A stretch of DNA of 30,224 bases, taken from NCBI GenBank assembly GCA_004556655.1, contig SFGF01000045.1:1-30224 (forward strand), read 5' to 3'. The translations under genes were made by a program, and so were the position numbers. This stretch comes from Lachnospiraceae bacterium (GTDB lineage: Bacteria; Bacillota; Clostridia; Lachnospirales; Lachnospiraceae). Position 1 is the stretch's first letter; each line of letters opens with the position of its first letter. This document shows positions 6,813-14,972 of the stretch, one piece after another. The notes under the pieces were generated by a model that ran no database searches, had not been told where the DNA came from, and was given only the letters and a program-made list of their open reading frames with translations.

Positions 6813-8723
6813 ATGAAAATACAAAAACAGATTTCCCAGAATGCATATCACGCAGATGACAGTTTTCTGGGACGTTATCAGAAATTAATCAAACAGGAAG
6901 TGATCCCCTATCAGTATCAGGTATTATGTGATCAGGCAGAGGGGACAGAAAAAAGTCACGTAATCGCCAATTTTAGCAATGCGGGAAAAGCACTTCGCGG
7001 CGAAGATGTGGGCGACGGATTTTACGGTATGGTATTCCAGGACAGTGATGCTGCAAAATGGCTGGAGGCTGTTGCCTATTCTTTGACGATATTTCCGGAT
7101 AATGAGTTGGAAGAAACAGCCGATCAACTGATAGAGCTGATTGCCCGGGCACAGGATGAAGATGGTTATCTGAATACCTATTATACGATTAAAGACCGGG
7201 ATAAACGATGGACCAATCTTTTGGAGGGACATGAACTATACTGTTCAGGACATATGATGGAAGCAGCCTGTGCATATTTTGAAGCCACAGGAAAAGACAG
7301 ACTTCTGAATGTAATGCTGAAAAATGCAGAACACATTTATCACATTTTTATTGAAGAAGGACGAGACGGATATCCCGGTCATCCGGAAGTGGAGCTTGCT
7401 CTGATGAGAATGTATCATCTCACAGGTGAAAAGCATTGTCTGGAACTGGCAGAACATTTTATCAATGTTCGTGGTGTTGACAGGGATTTTTTCAAAGAAG
7501 AAGCAAAGAAGCGAAACTGGATGGTCTGGGGCATGGATGCCACTGATCTGGAATATAATCAGAGCTATGCACCGGTGAGAGAACAGGAAGATGCAACGGG
7601 ACATGCTGTCCGTGCAGTGTATCTCTATACCGCTATGGCAGATCTGGCTGCCGAGACAGAAGATGAAGCACTAAAAAACGCCTGCAGAAAATTATGGGAA
7701 AGTATTACCGAACGCAGAATGTATGTGACTGGAGGTATCGGTTCCACCGGAATCGGAGAAGCATTTACGGTAGATTATGATTTGCCGGGAGACACCGCCT
7801 ACTGTGAAACCTGTGCATCCATCGGACTGATGTTTTTTGCTTCCAGAATGCTGGAACAGGATGTCCGAGGTGAGTATGCAGATGTGATGGAACGGGCATT
7901 TTATAATACCGTGCTGGCAGGTATGCAACTGGACGGAAAACGTTTCTTTTATGTCAATCCGCTGGAATGTATTCCGGGAATTTCCGGAAAAGCTGTGACC
8001 CACAGACACGATCTGACCCAGCGTCTCAAATGGTATGCCTGTGCCTGCTGTCCTCCCAACACGGCAAGATTGATCTCTTCTATTGGAAAATATGCCTATG
8101 GGGAAAATGCTGAAACTGCATACTGCCATTTATTTGCCGGCGGTAAAGTAAAATTTGAAAATGGAATAGAACTTTCCTGTGAAACATCCTATCCTTATGG
8201 CTTTACAGTCAATTATCAAGTGAACGCTGGAAACGGACACCTTGCCATTCGTATTCCCGCATGGAGCAAAACATATGGCATATGTGTAAATAAAAAAGAA
8301 ACAACCTGCATGCTGCAGAGCGAATATATATATCTGAATGTTAAAGAAGGGGATATGATTCGGATTACTCTGGACGATTCACCTTATCACATATATGCAT
8401 CTTCCAAAATCCCTCAGCTGTCGGGATATACCGCCGTGTGCAGAGGACCCCTGGTGTACTGCTTCGAGGGTGTTGATAATGATGGAGATGTACTGTCCTT
8501 ATCGTTAAAAAGAGGTGGAAAACTGGTGGTATCTGCCTATAATACAGAACTACTGGGAGGTAACGTACAAATTACTGCAGAGGCGGTTCGCCGGGAAACA
8601 GATGGACACCTGTATTCGAATCAGCCTCCTGTAGAAAAGCCGGATCAGGCAACGGCTGTTCCATACTACACCTGGTGCAACCGGGGAGAAAACCAGATGC
8701 GGGTGTGGATGCACGAAATATAG
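6813..8723 (+). CDS. GH127 (DUF1680) glycoside hydrolase, probable beta-L-arabinofuranosidase
   Basis: A 636-residue protein of the DUF1680/GH127 family, whose characterised member HypBA1 removes beta-L-arabinofuranose from plant hydroxyproline-rich glycans using a zinc-bound cysteine nucleophile. The expected residues are visible: Glu316 in GIGEAF (acid/base position), Glu332 and Cys334 in AYCETCAS, and Cys412-Cys413 in WYACACCPPNTA (zinc ligands and nucleophile). An (alpha/alpha)6 barrel spans about residues 15-430, with beta-sandwich domains after it. There is no signal peptide, so the substrate is a small imported glycan. The start at 6813 has its purine-rich sequence AGAAGGG about 14 bases upstream, rather far. 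The gene is divergent from the XRE regulator. The exact substrate is uncertain because GH127 members vary. Confidence 0.88.
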   Translation: MKIQKQISQNAYHADDSFLGRYQKLIKQEVIPYQYQVLCDQAEGTEKSHVIANFSNAGKALRGEDVGDGFYGMVFQDSDAAKWLEAVAYSLTIFPDNELEETADQLIELIARAQDEDGYLNTYYTIKDRDKRWTNLLEGHELYCSGHMMEAACAYFEATGKDRLLNVMLKNAEHIYHIFIEEGRDGYPGHPEVELALMRMYHLTGEKHCLELAEHFINVRGVDRDFFKEEAKKRNWMVWGMDATDLEYNQSYAPVREQEDATGHAVRAVYLYTAMADLAAETEDEALKNACRKLWESITERRMYVTGGIGSTGIGEAFTVDYDLPGDTAYCETCASIGLMFFASRMLEQDVRGEYADVMERAFYNTVLAGMQLDGKRFFYVNPLECIPGISGKAVTHRHDLTQRLKWYACACCPPNTARLISSIGKYAYGENAETAYCHLFAGGKVKFENGIELSCETSYPYGFTVNYQVNAGNGHLAIRIPAWSKTYGICVNKKETTCMLQSEYIYLNVKEGDMIRITLDDSPYHIYASSKIPQLSGYTAVCRGPLVYCFEGVDNDGDVLSLSLKRGGKLVVSAYNTELLGGNVQITAEAVRRETDGHLYSNQPPVEKPDQATAVPYYTWCNRGENQMRVWMHEI

Positions 8724-8734
8724 GATAATATAAA

Positions 8735-8771
8735 TTAACCCCGGGGCAAATGTAAAGGTCCCCGGGGTAAA
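8735..8771. terminator. bidirectional terminator hairpin between convergent GH127 gene and purB
   Basis: TTAACCCCGGGG (8735-8746) pairs with CCCCGGGGTAAA (8760-8771) with a single mismatch and a 13-base loop. It lies 12 bases past the GH127 stop and 12 bases past the purB stop. Its flanks are moderately T-rich on both strands (TATGCATATTTTT on plus). Each arm is itself the palindrome CCCCGGGG. Confidence 0.75.
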
Positions 8772-8782
8772 TATGCATATTT

Positions 8783-10216
8783 TTATACATTAATTTCCGC
8801 AGTCATTCCCAACAGTTCTTTGTTCTCATCCAACATCGGCTGAATCACATTTTTCAGGAATGCATCTACCTGTACTGCTGCTCGTCCTGTATATTTTGCA
8901 GGATCCATGGTTTTTTCCAGTTCTTCCAACGTCAGGTTGAATGCCGGATCCGCTGCAATCAGTTCCAGAAGGTTATTGTCTTTTCCTTCCACCTTTACAG
9001 TCTTTCCTGCTTCCATAGACAGTTCTCGGATTCTCTCATGAAGTTCCTGACGGTCTCCGCCTGCTTTTACTGCATCCATCATGATGTTTTCTGTAGCCAT
9101 AAAAGGCAGTTCGGAGCGAAGTCTCTTCTCGATTACTTTCGGATATACCACCAGACCATCAACAACATTTAGACACAGATCCAGAATACCATCTACAGCC
9201 AGAAATCCTTCCGGAATAGAAAGTCTCTTATTTGCGGAGTCATCCAGAGTTCTCTCAAACCACTGAGTAGCGGAAGTAATCGCCGGATTCAAAGCATCCA
9301 CCATTACAAATCGGGACAGGGAAGCAATTCTCTCACTTCTCATAGGATTTCTCTTATAGGCCATTGCTGAGGAACCGATCTGGCTCTTTTCAAACGGTTC
9401 TTCCACTTCTTTCAGATGCTGCAGAAGACGAATATCATTAGAGAACTTGTGTGCACTTGCTGCGATACCTGCCAGCACGTTCAATACTCTTGTATCAACC
9501 TTACGGGAATAAGTTTGACCGGATACCGGATAACACTCTTTAAATCCCATTTTCTCAGCAATCATCGGATCAATTTTGTCGATAGTCTCCTGATCTCCAT
9601 CAAATAATTCCAGGAAACTTGCCTGTGTACCGGTAGTTCCCTTGGAACCCAGCAGTTTCATGGTTCCGAGAACATGATTCAAATCCTCCAGATCCAGCAT
9701 AAATTCCTGCATCCACAGAGTCGCACGTTTTCCTACGGTTGTAGGCTGTGCCGGCTGAAAATGTGTAAAGGCCAGCGTTGGCAGATTCTTGTGCTCATCC
9801 GCAAATTTTGCCAGCTCAGCGATTACATTTACCAGTTTTTTCTTAACCAGCTTCAGAGCCTCTGTCATCACGATAATATCTGTATTATCCCCTACGTAAC
9901 AGGAAGTTGCGCCCAGATGAATAATTCCTTTCGCTTTCGGGCACTGTACGCCATAAGCATATACATGAGACATTACATCATGACGAACCTGACGTTCTCT
10001 CTCTTTTGCCACATCATAGTTGATATCATCTTTATGAGCTTTCAGCTCATCGATCTGCTCCTGAGTAATCGGCAGTCCCAACTCTTTTTCAGTCTCTGCC
10101 AGTGCGATCCACAGTCTTCTCCAGGTACGGAACTTCATATCCGGTGAAAAAATATACTGCATTTCCTTGCTGGCATATCGCTCTGAAAGCGGACTTACAT
10201 ATCTATCTGTGCTCAT
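8783..10216 (-). CDS. purB: adenylosuccinate lyase
   Basis: PurB splits fumarate from SAICAR and from adenylosuccinate in purine synthesis. The 477-residue protein belongs to the fumarase/aspartase superfamily. GATSCYVGDN and THFQPAQPTTVGKR carry substrate-binding and catalytic residues, and QIGSSAMAYKRNPMRSERI is the superfamily signature loop (GSSxMxxKxN) with the catalytic serine. At about 475 residues it matches the longer PurB clade rather than the ~430-residue Bacillus type. ATG at 10216 follows AAAGGAGA. Its promoter lies immediately after the stop codon of the amino-acid ABC ATPase gene, with no terminator between them, so some read-through from the transporter operon is plausible. 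Confidence 0.95.
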   Translation of the reverse strand: MSTDRYVSPLSERYASKEMQYIFSPDMKFRTWRRLWIALAETEKELGLPITQEQIDELKAHKDDINYDVAKERERQVRHDVMSHVYAYGVQCPKAKGIIHLGATSCYVGDNTDIIVMTEALKLVKKKLVNVIAELAKFADEHKNLPTLAFTHFQPAQPTTVGKRATLWMQEFMLDLEDLNHVLGTMKLLGSKGTTGTQASFLELFDGDQETIDKIDPMIAEKMGFKECYPVSGQTYSRKVDTRVLNVLAGIAASAHKFSNDIRLLQHLKEVEEPFEKSQIGSSAMAYKRNPMRSERIASLSRFVMVDALNPAITSATQWFERTLDDSANKRLSIPEGFLAVDGILDLCLNVVDGLVVYPKVIEKRLRSELPFMATENIMMDAVKAGGDRQELHERIRELSMEAGKTVKVEGKDNNLLELIAADPAFNLTLEELEKTMDPAKYTGRAAVQVDAFLKNVIQPMLDENKELLGMTAEINV

Positions 10217-10275
10217 ACAAAATCTCCTTTATCTGTTTTTCGGGGATTTTATTTCCCTCTTTTTCGTACGCTAAA

Positions 10276-10304
10276 ATTATATACTACTGTAACACGAAAC
10301 GCAA
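10276..10304 (-). promoter_or_regulatory. sigma-A-type promoter of purB
   Basis: Minus-strand -35 TTGCGT (10299-10304) and a perfect TATAAT (10276-10281) are spaced by 17 bases. The -35 starts two bases past the stop codon of the preceding ABC ATPase gene. Confidence 0.65.
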
Positions 10305-10306
10305 GG

Positions 10307-11065
10307 TCAGTTCTGATGAAACTTACCCAGAAATTCTTTCATCCTTGTATGTTCTGCCTCAAATACTTCTTCCGGTGTACCTTCCAGTGCAATCACGCCT
10401 TTATCCATAAAAATGATCCTGTCAGAAATGTTTCTTGCAAATTCCATTTCATGGGTTACAATCGCCATGGTAATATCCAAATCAGCCAATGAACGAATCA
10501 CCTTCAGGACCTCACCGGTAAGCTCCGGGTCAAGAGCCGATGTGGGTTCATCAAAAAACAGGATCTTCGGATTCAAAGCCAGCGCTCTCGCAATCGCCAC
10601 ACGCTGACACTGTCCACCGGAGAGCTGGAAAGGATAGGCATCTTCCTTATCCGACAGTCCCATCTTGGCAAGCAGTTCTCTTGCTTCTTTATATACTTCT
10701 TCCTTATTTCTTTTCTGTACATGAATCGGTGCATCCGTAATATTTTTCATTACAGAATAATGAGGAAACAGATTAAAATTCTGGAACACCAACCCGAAAT
10801 AAGACTGAATCTGCTTCATTTCACTTTTGGGAGGATACATAACTTTTCCATTCTCCACCCAAGATGCCTTTTTCCCCAGATAGATGACTTCCCCACCATC
10901 AATATTTTCCAGCATGGTCGCACATCTCAGCAATGTGGATTTACCCGATCCGGAAGGTCCGATGATCGATACAATCTCCCCCTCTTCTACCGCGAGAGAA
11001 ATATCCTTGAGAACGCCCGTACCATCAAATCCTTTTTCTATATGGTTCATTTCCAAAAGCTTCAT
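10307..11065 (-). CDS. polar amino acid ABC transporter, ATP-binding protein
   Basis: A 252-residue ATPase of the GlnQ/HisP type that powers amino acid import. Walker A is GPSGSGKST (36-44), the signature is LSGGQCQRVAIARAL (from 148), Walker B is ILFFDEPTSALDPE (168-181), and the switch His is in TIAMIVTHEM-like sequence (AIVTHEMEFAR). ATG at 11065 follows TAGGAGG, whose TAG is the stop codon of the permease gene, so translation of the two is closely linked. It is the last gene of the lipoprotein-permease-ATPase operon. The substrate cannot be read from the ATPase. Confidence 0.94.
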   Translation of the reverse strand: MKLLEMNHIEKGFDGTGVLKDISLAVEEGEIVSIIGPSGSGKSTLLRCATMLENIDGGEVIYLGKKASWVENGKVMYPPKSEMKQIQSYFGLVFQNFNLFPHYSVMKNITDAPIHVQKRNKEEVYKEARELLAKMGLSDKEDAYPFQLSGGQCQRVAIARALALNPKILFFDEPTSALDPELTGEVLKVIRSLADLDITMAIVTHEMEFARNISDRIIFMDKGVIALEGTPEEVFEAEHTRMKEFLGKFHQN

Positions 11066-11077
11066 ATTTCATTCCTC

Positions 11078-11725
11078 CTAACGATAGTAATCCAGTTTCT
11101 TTTCGAACAGTTCCATTACCCATGCCACCACAAAATTAAAAACATAATAGAACACACCGGCTATAAAGAACGGAATAACCGTCGTCTGTGCAGCTGCAAT
11201 CTGCTTTGCCACAGCAAACATTTCTATGTAGGATACGGAATACACAAGAGAAGTATCTTTGACAAGAGTAATCACTTCGTTTGTTACAGACGGCAATACA
11301 ATCTTTACCACCTGTGGAAGTATCACTTTGAAAAATGTCTGACTTTTACTGTATCCCAGAAGCTGAGCGGCTTCGTATTGTCCTTTCGGTATGGATTCAA
11401 TACCGGATCTGTAAATTTCCGCAAAATATGCTGCATAGTTCAGGGAACATCCCAACAAAATCGCGGTAAACTTATATCCTCCGATATTCATCCCCCACAG
11501 GTAATATGGTCCAAAATACCAAATCAGGAGCTGAAGCATCAGCGGTGTTCCGCGCATAATGGAAATATAAATTTTTACGATCCAACTGATGGGCTTAATA
11601 CGACTGACTCTTCCAAAATAAACAACCATACCCAGAGGCAAAGAAAAAATCAATGTCAGCGCAAATATGAGACATGTCTGACCAAACCCAATAGTCAGCT
11701 GCCGTAACATCACCTCAAAACTCAT
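11078..11725 (-). CDS. polar amino acid ABC transporter, permease protein
   Basis: A 215-residue inner-membrane subunit of the HisM/GlnP family. Five hydrophobic segments are visible. The EAA loop that docks the ATPase is EAAQLLGYSKSQTFFKVILP, followed by the usual conserved segment. Start chosen at the ATG at 11725, since GAAGGAG lies just before it; an in-frame ATG five codons upstream would place that site inside the coding region. The permease probably works as a homodimer, as only one permease gene is present. It is separated from the lipoprotein gene by a hairpin and from the ATPase gene by 12 bases. Confidence 0.92.
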   Translation of the reverse strand: MSFEVMLRQLTIGFGQTCLIFALTLIFSLPLGMVVYFGRVSRIKPISWIVKIYISIMRGTPLMLQLLIWYFGPYYLWGMNIGGYKFTAILLGCSLNYAAYFAEIYRSGIESIPKGQYEAAQLLGYSKSQTFFKVILPQVVKIVLPSVTNEVITLVKDTSLVYSVSYIEMFAVAKQIAAAQTTVIPFFIAGVFYYVFNFVVAWVMELFEKKLDYYR

Positions 11726-11781
11726 ATATTCTCCTTCCATACGGTAAAGCTCTCAAAAACATTTCACCTGATACTTCTTTA

Positions 11782-11826
11782 AGCGAACATGCCCCCCGGG
11801 AATCCTCCCGAGGGGTCTGCTTCGCT
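11782..11826 (-). promoter_or_regulatory. intercistronic hairpin between lipoprotein and permease genes
   Basis: CCCCCCGGGA (11793-11802) pairs with TCCCGAGGGG around a 4-base loop, and AGCGAA (11782-11787) pairs with TTCGCT (11821-11826) further out. No T-tract follows on the minus strand. It therefore looks like an RNA-stabilising or partial-termination structure that leaves the lipoprotein message more abundant than the permease/ATPase part, as is common in binding-protein transporters. Confidence 0.6.
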
Positions 11827-11848
11827 CTATTCTATCATTCTATATTGA

Positions 11849-12757
11849 TTATTCCGCTTTTAATGTAACCATATCAGCGATCTCATACTTCTCAGCAAGT
11901 TCGGCTACTGTACCATCATTTGCCAGTTCCTGAAGATCTGCATTGACAATATCACACAGTTCCTGGTCACCTTTTCTAAATCCGATTGCGTATTGTTCTG
12001 TATTCAAAGTTTCATCCAGAATCATAAATCCTTCACCTCTGGAATTCAACTGATATTTAGCAACTCCTACGTCAATTGCCAGAGCATCCAGAGCACCCGC
12101 CTGCAATTCGGTAAATGCTGTATTATAATCAGCAAATTCATTCAATGAACCGAAAGTATCTGCCAGAGCTTTCTGTCCTCCTTCTTCCTCACTCTGTAAA
12201 AGATCCAGAGCTGCAGAAGCTGCCTGAACACCGACGATTTTGCCTGCCAGATCTGCCAGTGTTGAAATACCGGAATTCTCAGCAACAACGATTACCTGGC
12301 TGTTATCCACATAAGGAACAGAGAATGTATAATCATCTTCCCGTCCGTTCATGGTGAATCCGTTCCAGATACAATCAATAGACCCCGAATTCAGCTCCAT
12401 ATCCTTAGAATCCCAGTTAATCGGTTTCTTTACTAACTTCCATCCTTCCAGGTCACATACAGCCTGTGCCAGTTCCAGGTCAAATCCAGTATATTCACCA
12501 TTATCATCCATGTATCCATACGGCGGATATTCTGCATCAAAACCAACAGTGAAAGTCTTGACACTGCTGGAATCTGTCACATCAGAAACTTCTTCTGCCT
12601 CTTCCGCTTCATCCTCAGCTGCTTCCTCTGTCTCATCAGTTGTCTCAGTCTCCTGAGAAGCATCTGTCTGTGTCTCTTCTTCTTTCGCACCACAGCCTGC
12701 AAACATAGACAGAACCATGGAGGTTGCTAATAATAAACTTAAAACTTTCTTCTTCAT
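11849..12757 (-). CDS. polar amino acid ABC transporter, substrate-binding lipoprotein
   Basis: A 302-residue extracellular solute-binding protein (family 3). Residues 1-22 are a lipoprotein signal peptide with lipobox MFAGC and lipidated Cys22. A strongly acidic linker of about 40 residues (rich in Glu, Asp and Thr) follows. The bilobed domain starts at FTVGFDAEYPPYGYMDDNG and contains YTGFDLELAQAV and FTMNGREDDYTFSVPYVDN; the Arg in the latter usually grips the amino acid carboxylate. Start at 12757 (MKKKVLSL) follows AAAGGAG. The reading frame is open 15 codons further upstream, but nothing supports a start there. First gene of its operon with a good promoter. The amino acid specificity is not clear from sequence. 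Confidence 0.93.
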   Translation of the reverse strand: MKKKVLSLLLATSMVLSMFAGCGAKEEETQTDASQETETTDETEEAAEDEAEEAEEVSDVTDSSSVKTFTVGFDAEYPPYGYMDDNGEYTGFDLELAQAVCDLEGWKLVKKPINWDSKDMELNSGSIDCIWNGFTMNGREDDYTFSVPYVDNSQVIVVAENSGISTLADLAGKIVGVQAASAALDLLQSEEEGGQKALADTFGSLNEFADYNTAFTELQAGALDALAIDVGVAKYQLNSRGEGFMILDETLNTEQYAIGFRKGDQELCDIVNADLQELANDGTVAELAEKYEIADMVTLKAE

Positions 12758-12792
12758 AATAATAGTCTCCTTTATCCAATTCGCATGGTAAC

Positions 12793-12821
12793 ACTCTATC
12801 ATAGTAAAGCAGTCGTGTCAA
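12793..12821 (-). promoter_or_regulatory. sigma-A-type promoter of the amino acid ABC operon
   Basis: Minus-strand consensus -35 TTGACA (12816-12821) and -10 TAGAGT (12793-12798) are spaced by 17 bases, directly after the TPR gene. Confidence 0.65.
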
Positions 12822-12835
12822 GCACTTCTTGGAAT

Positions 12836-13693
12836 TTAATACCCCGTACTCCGATGGTATTCTCTCGTAAGCCTTTCCAACATATTTTCCAATGCTTTCC
12901 GGTATCCGTCAAAATTTCCTTTCTTTTTTTCTTCCAGTGCTTTTGCATATTCTTTTCCGTCTTCGGATTCAAACATTTCTTTTGCAGTTTCTTCTACTTC
13001 TGCAAGAATCTCACTTTCACTGTTACTGTCCACTCCCAGCTCTGCAGCCTTTTGTGCAAAAGCCCGGATCCCTTTTTCCATATAGACCGCATACAGATAA
13101 CTTTTAATAGATGCCATCGTCCTCAGATGCTCATACGCCCGTGAAAAGCAGGTAATCGCCTCTTCCATCTGGAACAGTCTTGCATACGCACATCCCATAT
13201 TATGGTATATACCTCCGACAAACTGACCGCCCAGCTGATCTTTTTCTGTAACATTCCCTTCAAGCTTATCATGGAGAGCTTTCTGGTAAACTTTGATGGC
13301 ATTGACATATTTGCCATGTTCCATCAGATAATCCCCTTTGATTTTTTGACGAAGCACCTCCGGTTCCTGGGAGAACTTCTGAATCTGCTGATTCAGTTTT
13401 CTGAATTCATCCAACGACAAATAATTAATCTCCTTGAAGATCGGAAGAATAAAATCTCCAATCTTAAGGTTCTCATCCAGAAGATTGTAAAGCTTCTGTG
13501 CCAATTTTTTCAGTCCCAGTTCATCTCTGAGCCAAAAGCATAATTCCTCATTGATAATCGTAGAATCCAGCAAATATATATTATGATACAAATAAAAACA
13601 CAATTCCTCGATAGAATATATATTTGTACTGACATTCTCTATATAATAGGGCAGTTTGGCCCGTTTTACCTGACATAATATATAACCGCTCAT
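12836..13693 (-). CDS. TPR-repeat protein of the DUF5717/DUF5716-like operon
   Basis: A 285-residue soluble protein with no signal peptide or membrane segment. Residues about 1-110 are helical and of unknown function (beginning MSGYILCQVKRAKLPYYIEN). Two tetratricopeptide-like units follow, GDYLMEHGKYVNAIKVYQKA and GIYHNMGCAYARLFQMEEAI, then a charged helical C-terminus rich in Glu and Lys. TPR units usually bind peptides or other proteins. ATG at 13693 follows AAAGGAGGGG, 12 bases after the stop of the Hsp70-like gene, so the two are co-transcribed. It is the last gene of the three-gene operon and probably acts as a partner or scaffold for the other two (inference). No function is known to me. 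Confidence 0.75.
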   Translation of the reverse strand: MSGYILCQVKRAKLPYYIENVSTNIYSIEELCFYLYHNIYLLDSTIINEELCFWLRDELGLKKLAQKLYNLLDENLKIGDFILPIFKEINYLSLDEFRKLNQQIQKFSQEPEVLRQKIKGDYLMEHGKYVNAIKVYQKALHDKLEGNVTEKDQLGGQFVGGIYHNMGCAYARLFQMEEAITCFSRAYEHLRTMASIKSYLYAVYMEKGIRAFAQKAAELGVDSNSESEILAEVEETAKEMFESEDGKEYAKALEEKKKGNFDGYRKALENMLERLTREYHRSTGY

Positions 13694-13705
13694 TCTGCCC
13701 CTCCT

Positions 13706-14953
13706 TTAACCAACCATTGTTTCCTGCCATTTTAATCCTGAACTTGGATACATTTCTCCAAATCCCATATCTTCCACATCAATCTTACAACGATTTGCAG
13801 ACTCAAATTCCAGATGCAGATGCAGTCTTGTGGCTTTCGGCGGTCTTTTGGGGAGTCCCGGAAGTGTCATACTATATCGTTCTTTCCGCGTATTTTCCAT
13901 ATTGCTCACCACAAAAGTAAGTTCTTCAGTATCATCCATCAGAAGCTCACAGTCGCCCACAGCCTCATACCAGTTGACACCTGCAGAAATCAATGAATGA
14001 TAGGCCGGTGTACCAAAAACCATCATATCCATTCCCACGTTCAGCCTTACCATATCATTTCCCGCATACAGATACCCTTTCAGATTTCGTTCCTCTACCT
14101 TTTCCTTTGCGCCATAACATGCACCCTTTGCAAACAGGTTATTGCCGTAAAATACATGTCGCTGATGACGACACAAAAGTGGTACCGAGCGCACAGCCCA
14201 CTCTCTGTCAAATCCCTCTCCTACCAGAAAGATACTGGAAAACACTTCATTTCCAATGGATTCCTGAATCAGTTCATAAAAATCAAAATCTCGCGCCACC
14301 GCATCCTGATGCAGCGTAACTCTCTTTCCTCTCTTTACACTGACCTGCACCGGTTTTGTCTTTTTATCCATCACAAGCTTCGAGAAAGCCACTTCATCCT
14401 GATCAAATGTAAACAACGCCACATTTCTGCTCCATATTTCCATTTTCTGATACAGTGTATGATAATAAAAACTTTCCTCATAATCCTGAAGGAAACATCT
14501 CTTTCTGGAAAATCCCATATATTCACAGGCAATTCTTATATTTTCTACCATAGCTTTTGTCAGTTTCGGCGTGGTTATCATAAGACCGCTGATACTCTTA
14601 ATGGGATCCGGAACTCCCAGAATCCGAAGTGCACTCCCTATAAAGATTCCCAGAAGTTCCCCTGTCTGCCTCTCCTGGCCGTCCACTGTTACCGTACGTT
14701 CATTGGAACAGAGTTCATATAGATTATCCAAATATATTTCTTCCTGCCGGCTTACAAAATATTCCACTTCAAGACCAAAATGCCATTCCTCTTCACCTGG
14801 CTTTTTGCTCAGACAATTGGGAAATGTATACTGACCGCTTCCCACTTTCATGGGCAACGAAACCGGCTCACCTTCTCTTCTGTCATAATAGCAGAGCTGT
14901 GATACTTTTTCCCCCAGGTCAAAACCAACTATAATATTTCTGACTTCATTCAT
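13706..14953 (-). CDS. Hsp70/actin-fold protein with degenerate phosphate-2 loop (DUF5716-like)
   Basis: 415 residues. The order of motifs follows Hsp70: IIVGFDLGEKVS (7-18, phosphate-1); a segment from SGLMITTP to the FLQDYEESFYYHTL part (122-167), which parallels the VITVPA...NEPTAAALAYG region; FTFDQDEVAFSKL (181-193) where Hsp70 has DLGGGTFD; IFLVGEGFDREW (241-252, adenosine motif); and NNLFAKGACYGA (271-282) for the VAxGAA helix. A beta-rich C-terminal part (about 300-415) could be a substrate-binding-like domain. The glycine-rich phosphate-2 loop is lost, so ATP hydrolysis is doubtful. I recall this family as DUF5716 of Lachnospiraceae; the name is unverified. Start chosen at 14953 because GGTGGAGG precedes it; the frame is open nine codons further up. 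The gap after the preceding gene is 19 bases. Confidence 0.78.
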   Translation of the reverse strand: MNEVRNIIVGFDLGEKVSQLCYYDRREGEPVSLPMKVGSGQYTFPNCLSKKPGEEEWHFGLEVEYFVSRQEEIYLDNLYELCSNERTVTVDGQERQTGELLGIFIGSALRILGVPDPIKSISGLMITTPKLTKAMVENIRIACEYMGFSRKRCFLQDYEESFYYHTLYQKMEIWSRNVALFTFDQDEVAFSKLVMDKKTKPVQVSVKRGKRVTLHQDAVARDFDFYELIQESIGNEVFSSIFLVGEGFDREWAVRSVPLLCRHQRHVFYGNNLFAKGACYGAKEKVEERNLKGYLYAGNDMVRLNVGMDMMVFGTPAYHSLISAGVNWYEAVGDCELLMDDTEELTFVVSNMENTRKERYSMTLPGLPKRPPKATRLHLHLEFESANRCKIDVEDMGFGEMYPSSGLKWQETMVG

Positions 14954-14972
14954 CTTTGTGCCTCCACCTTCA

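Noticed and set aside
10721..11707. 328-codon plus-strand open frame
   Set aside because: It overlies the ABC ATPase and permease genes on the opposite strand and crosses their junction; no supporting signal.
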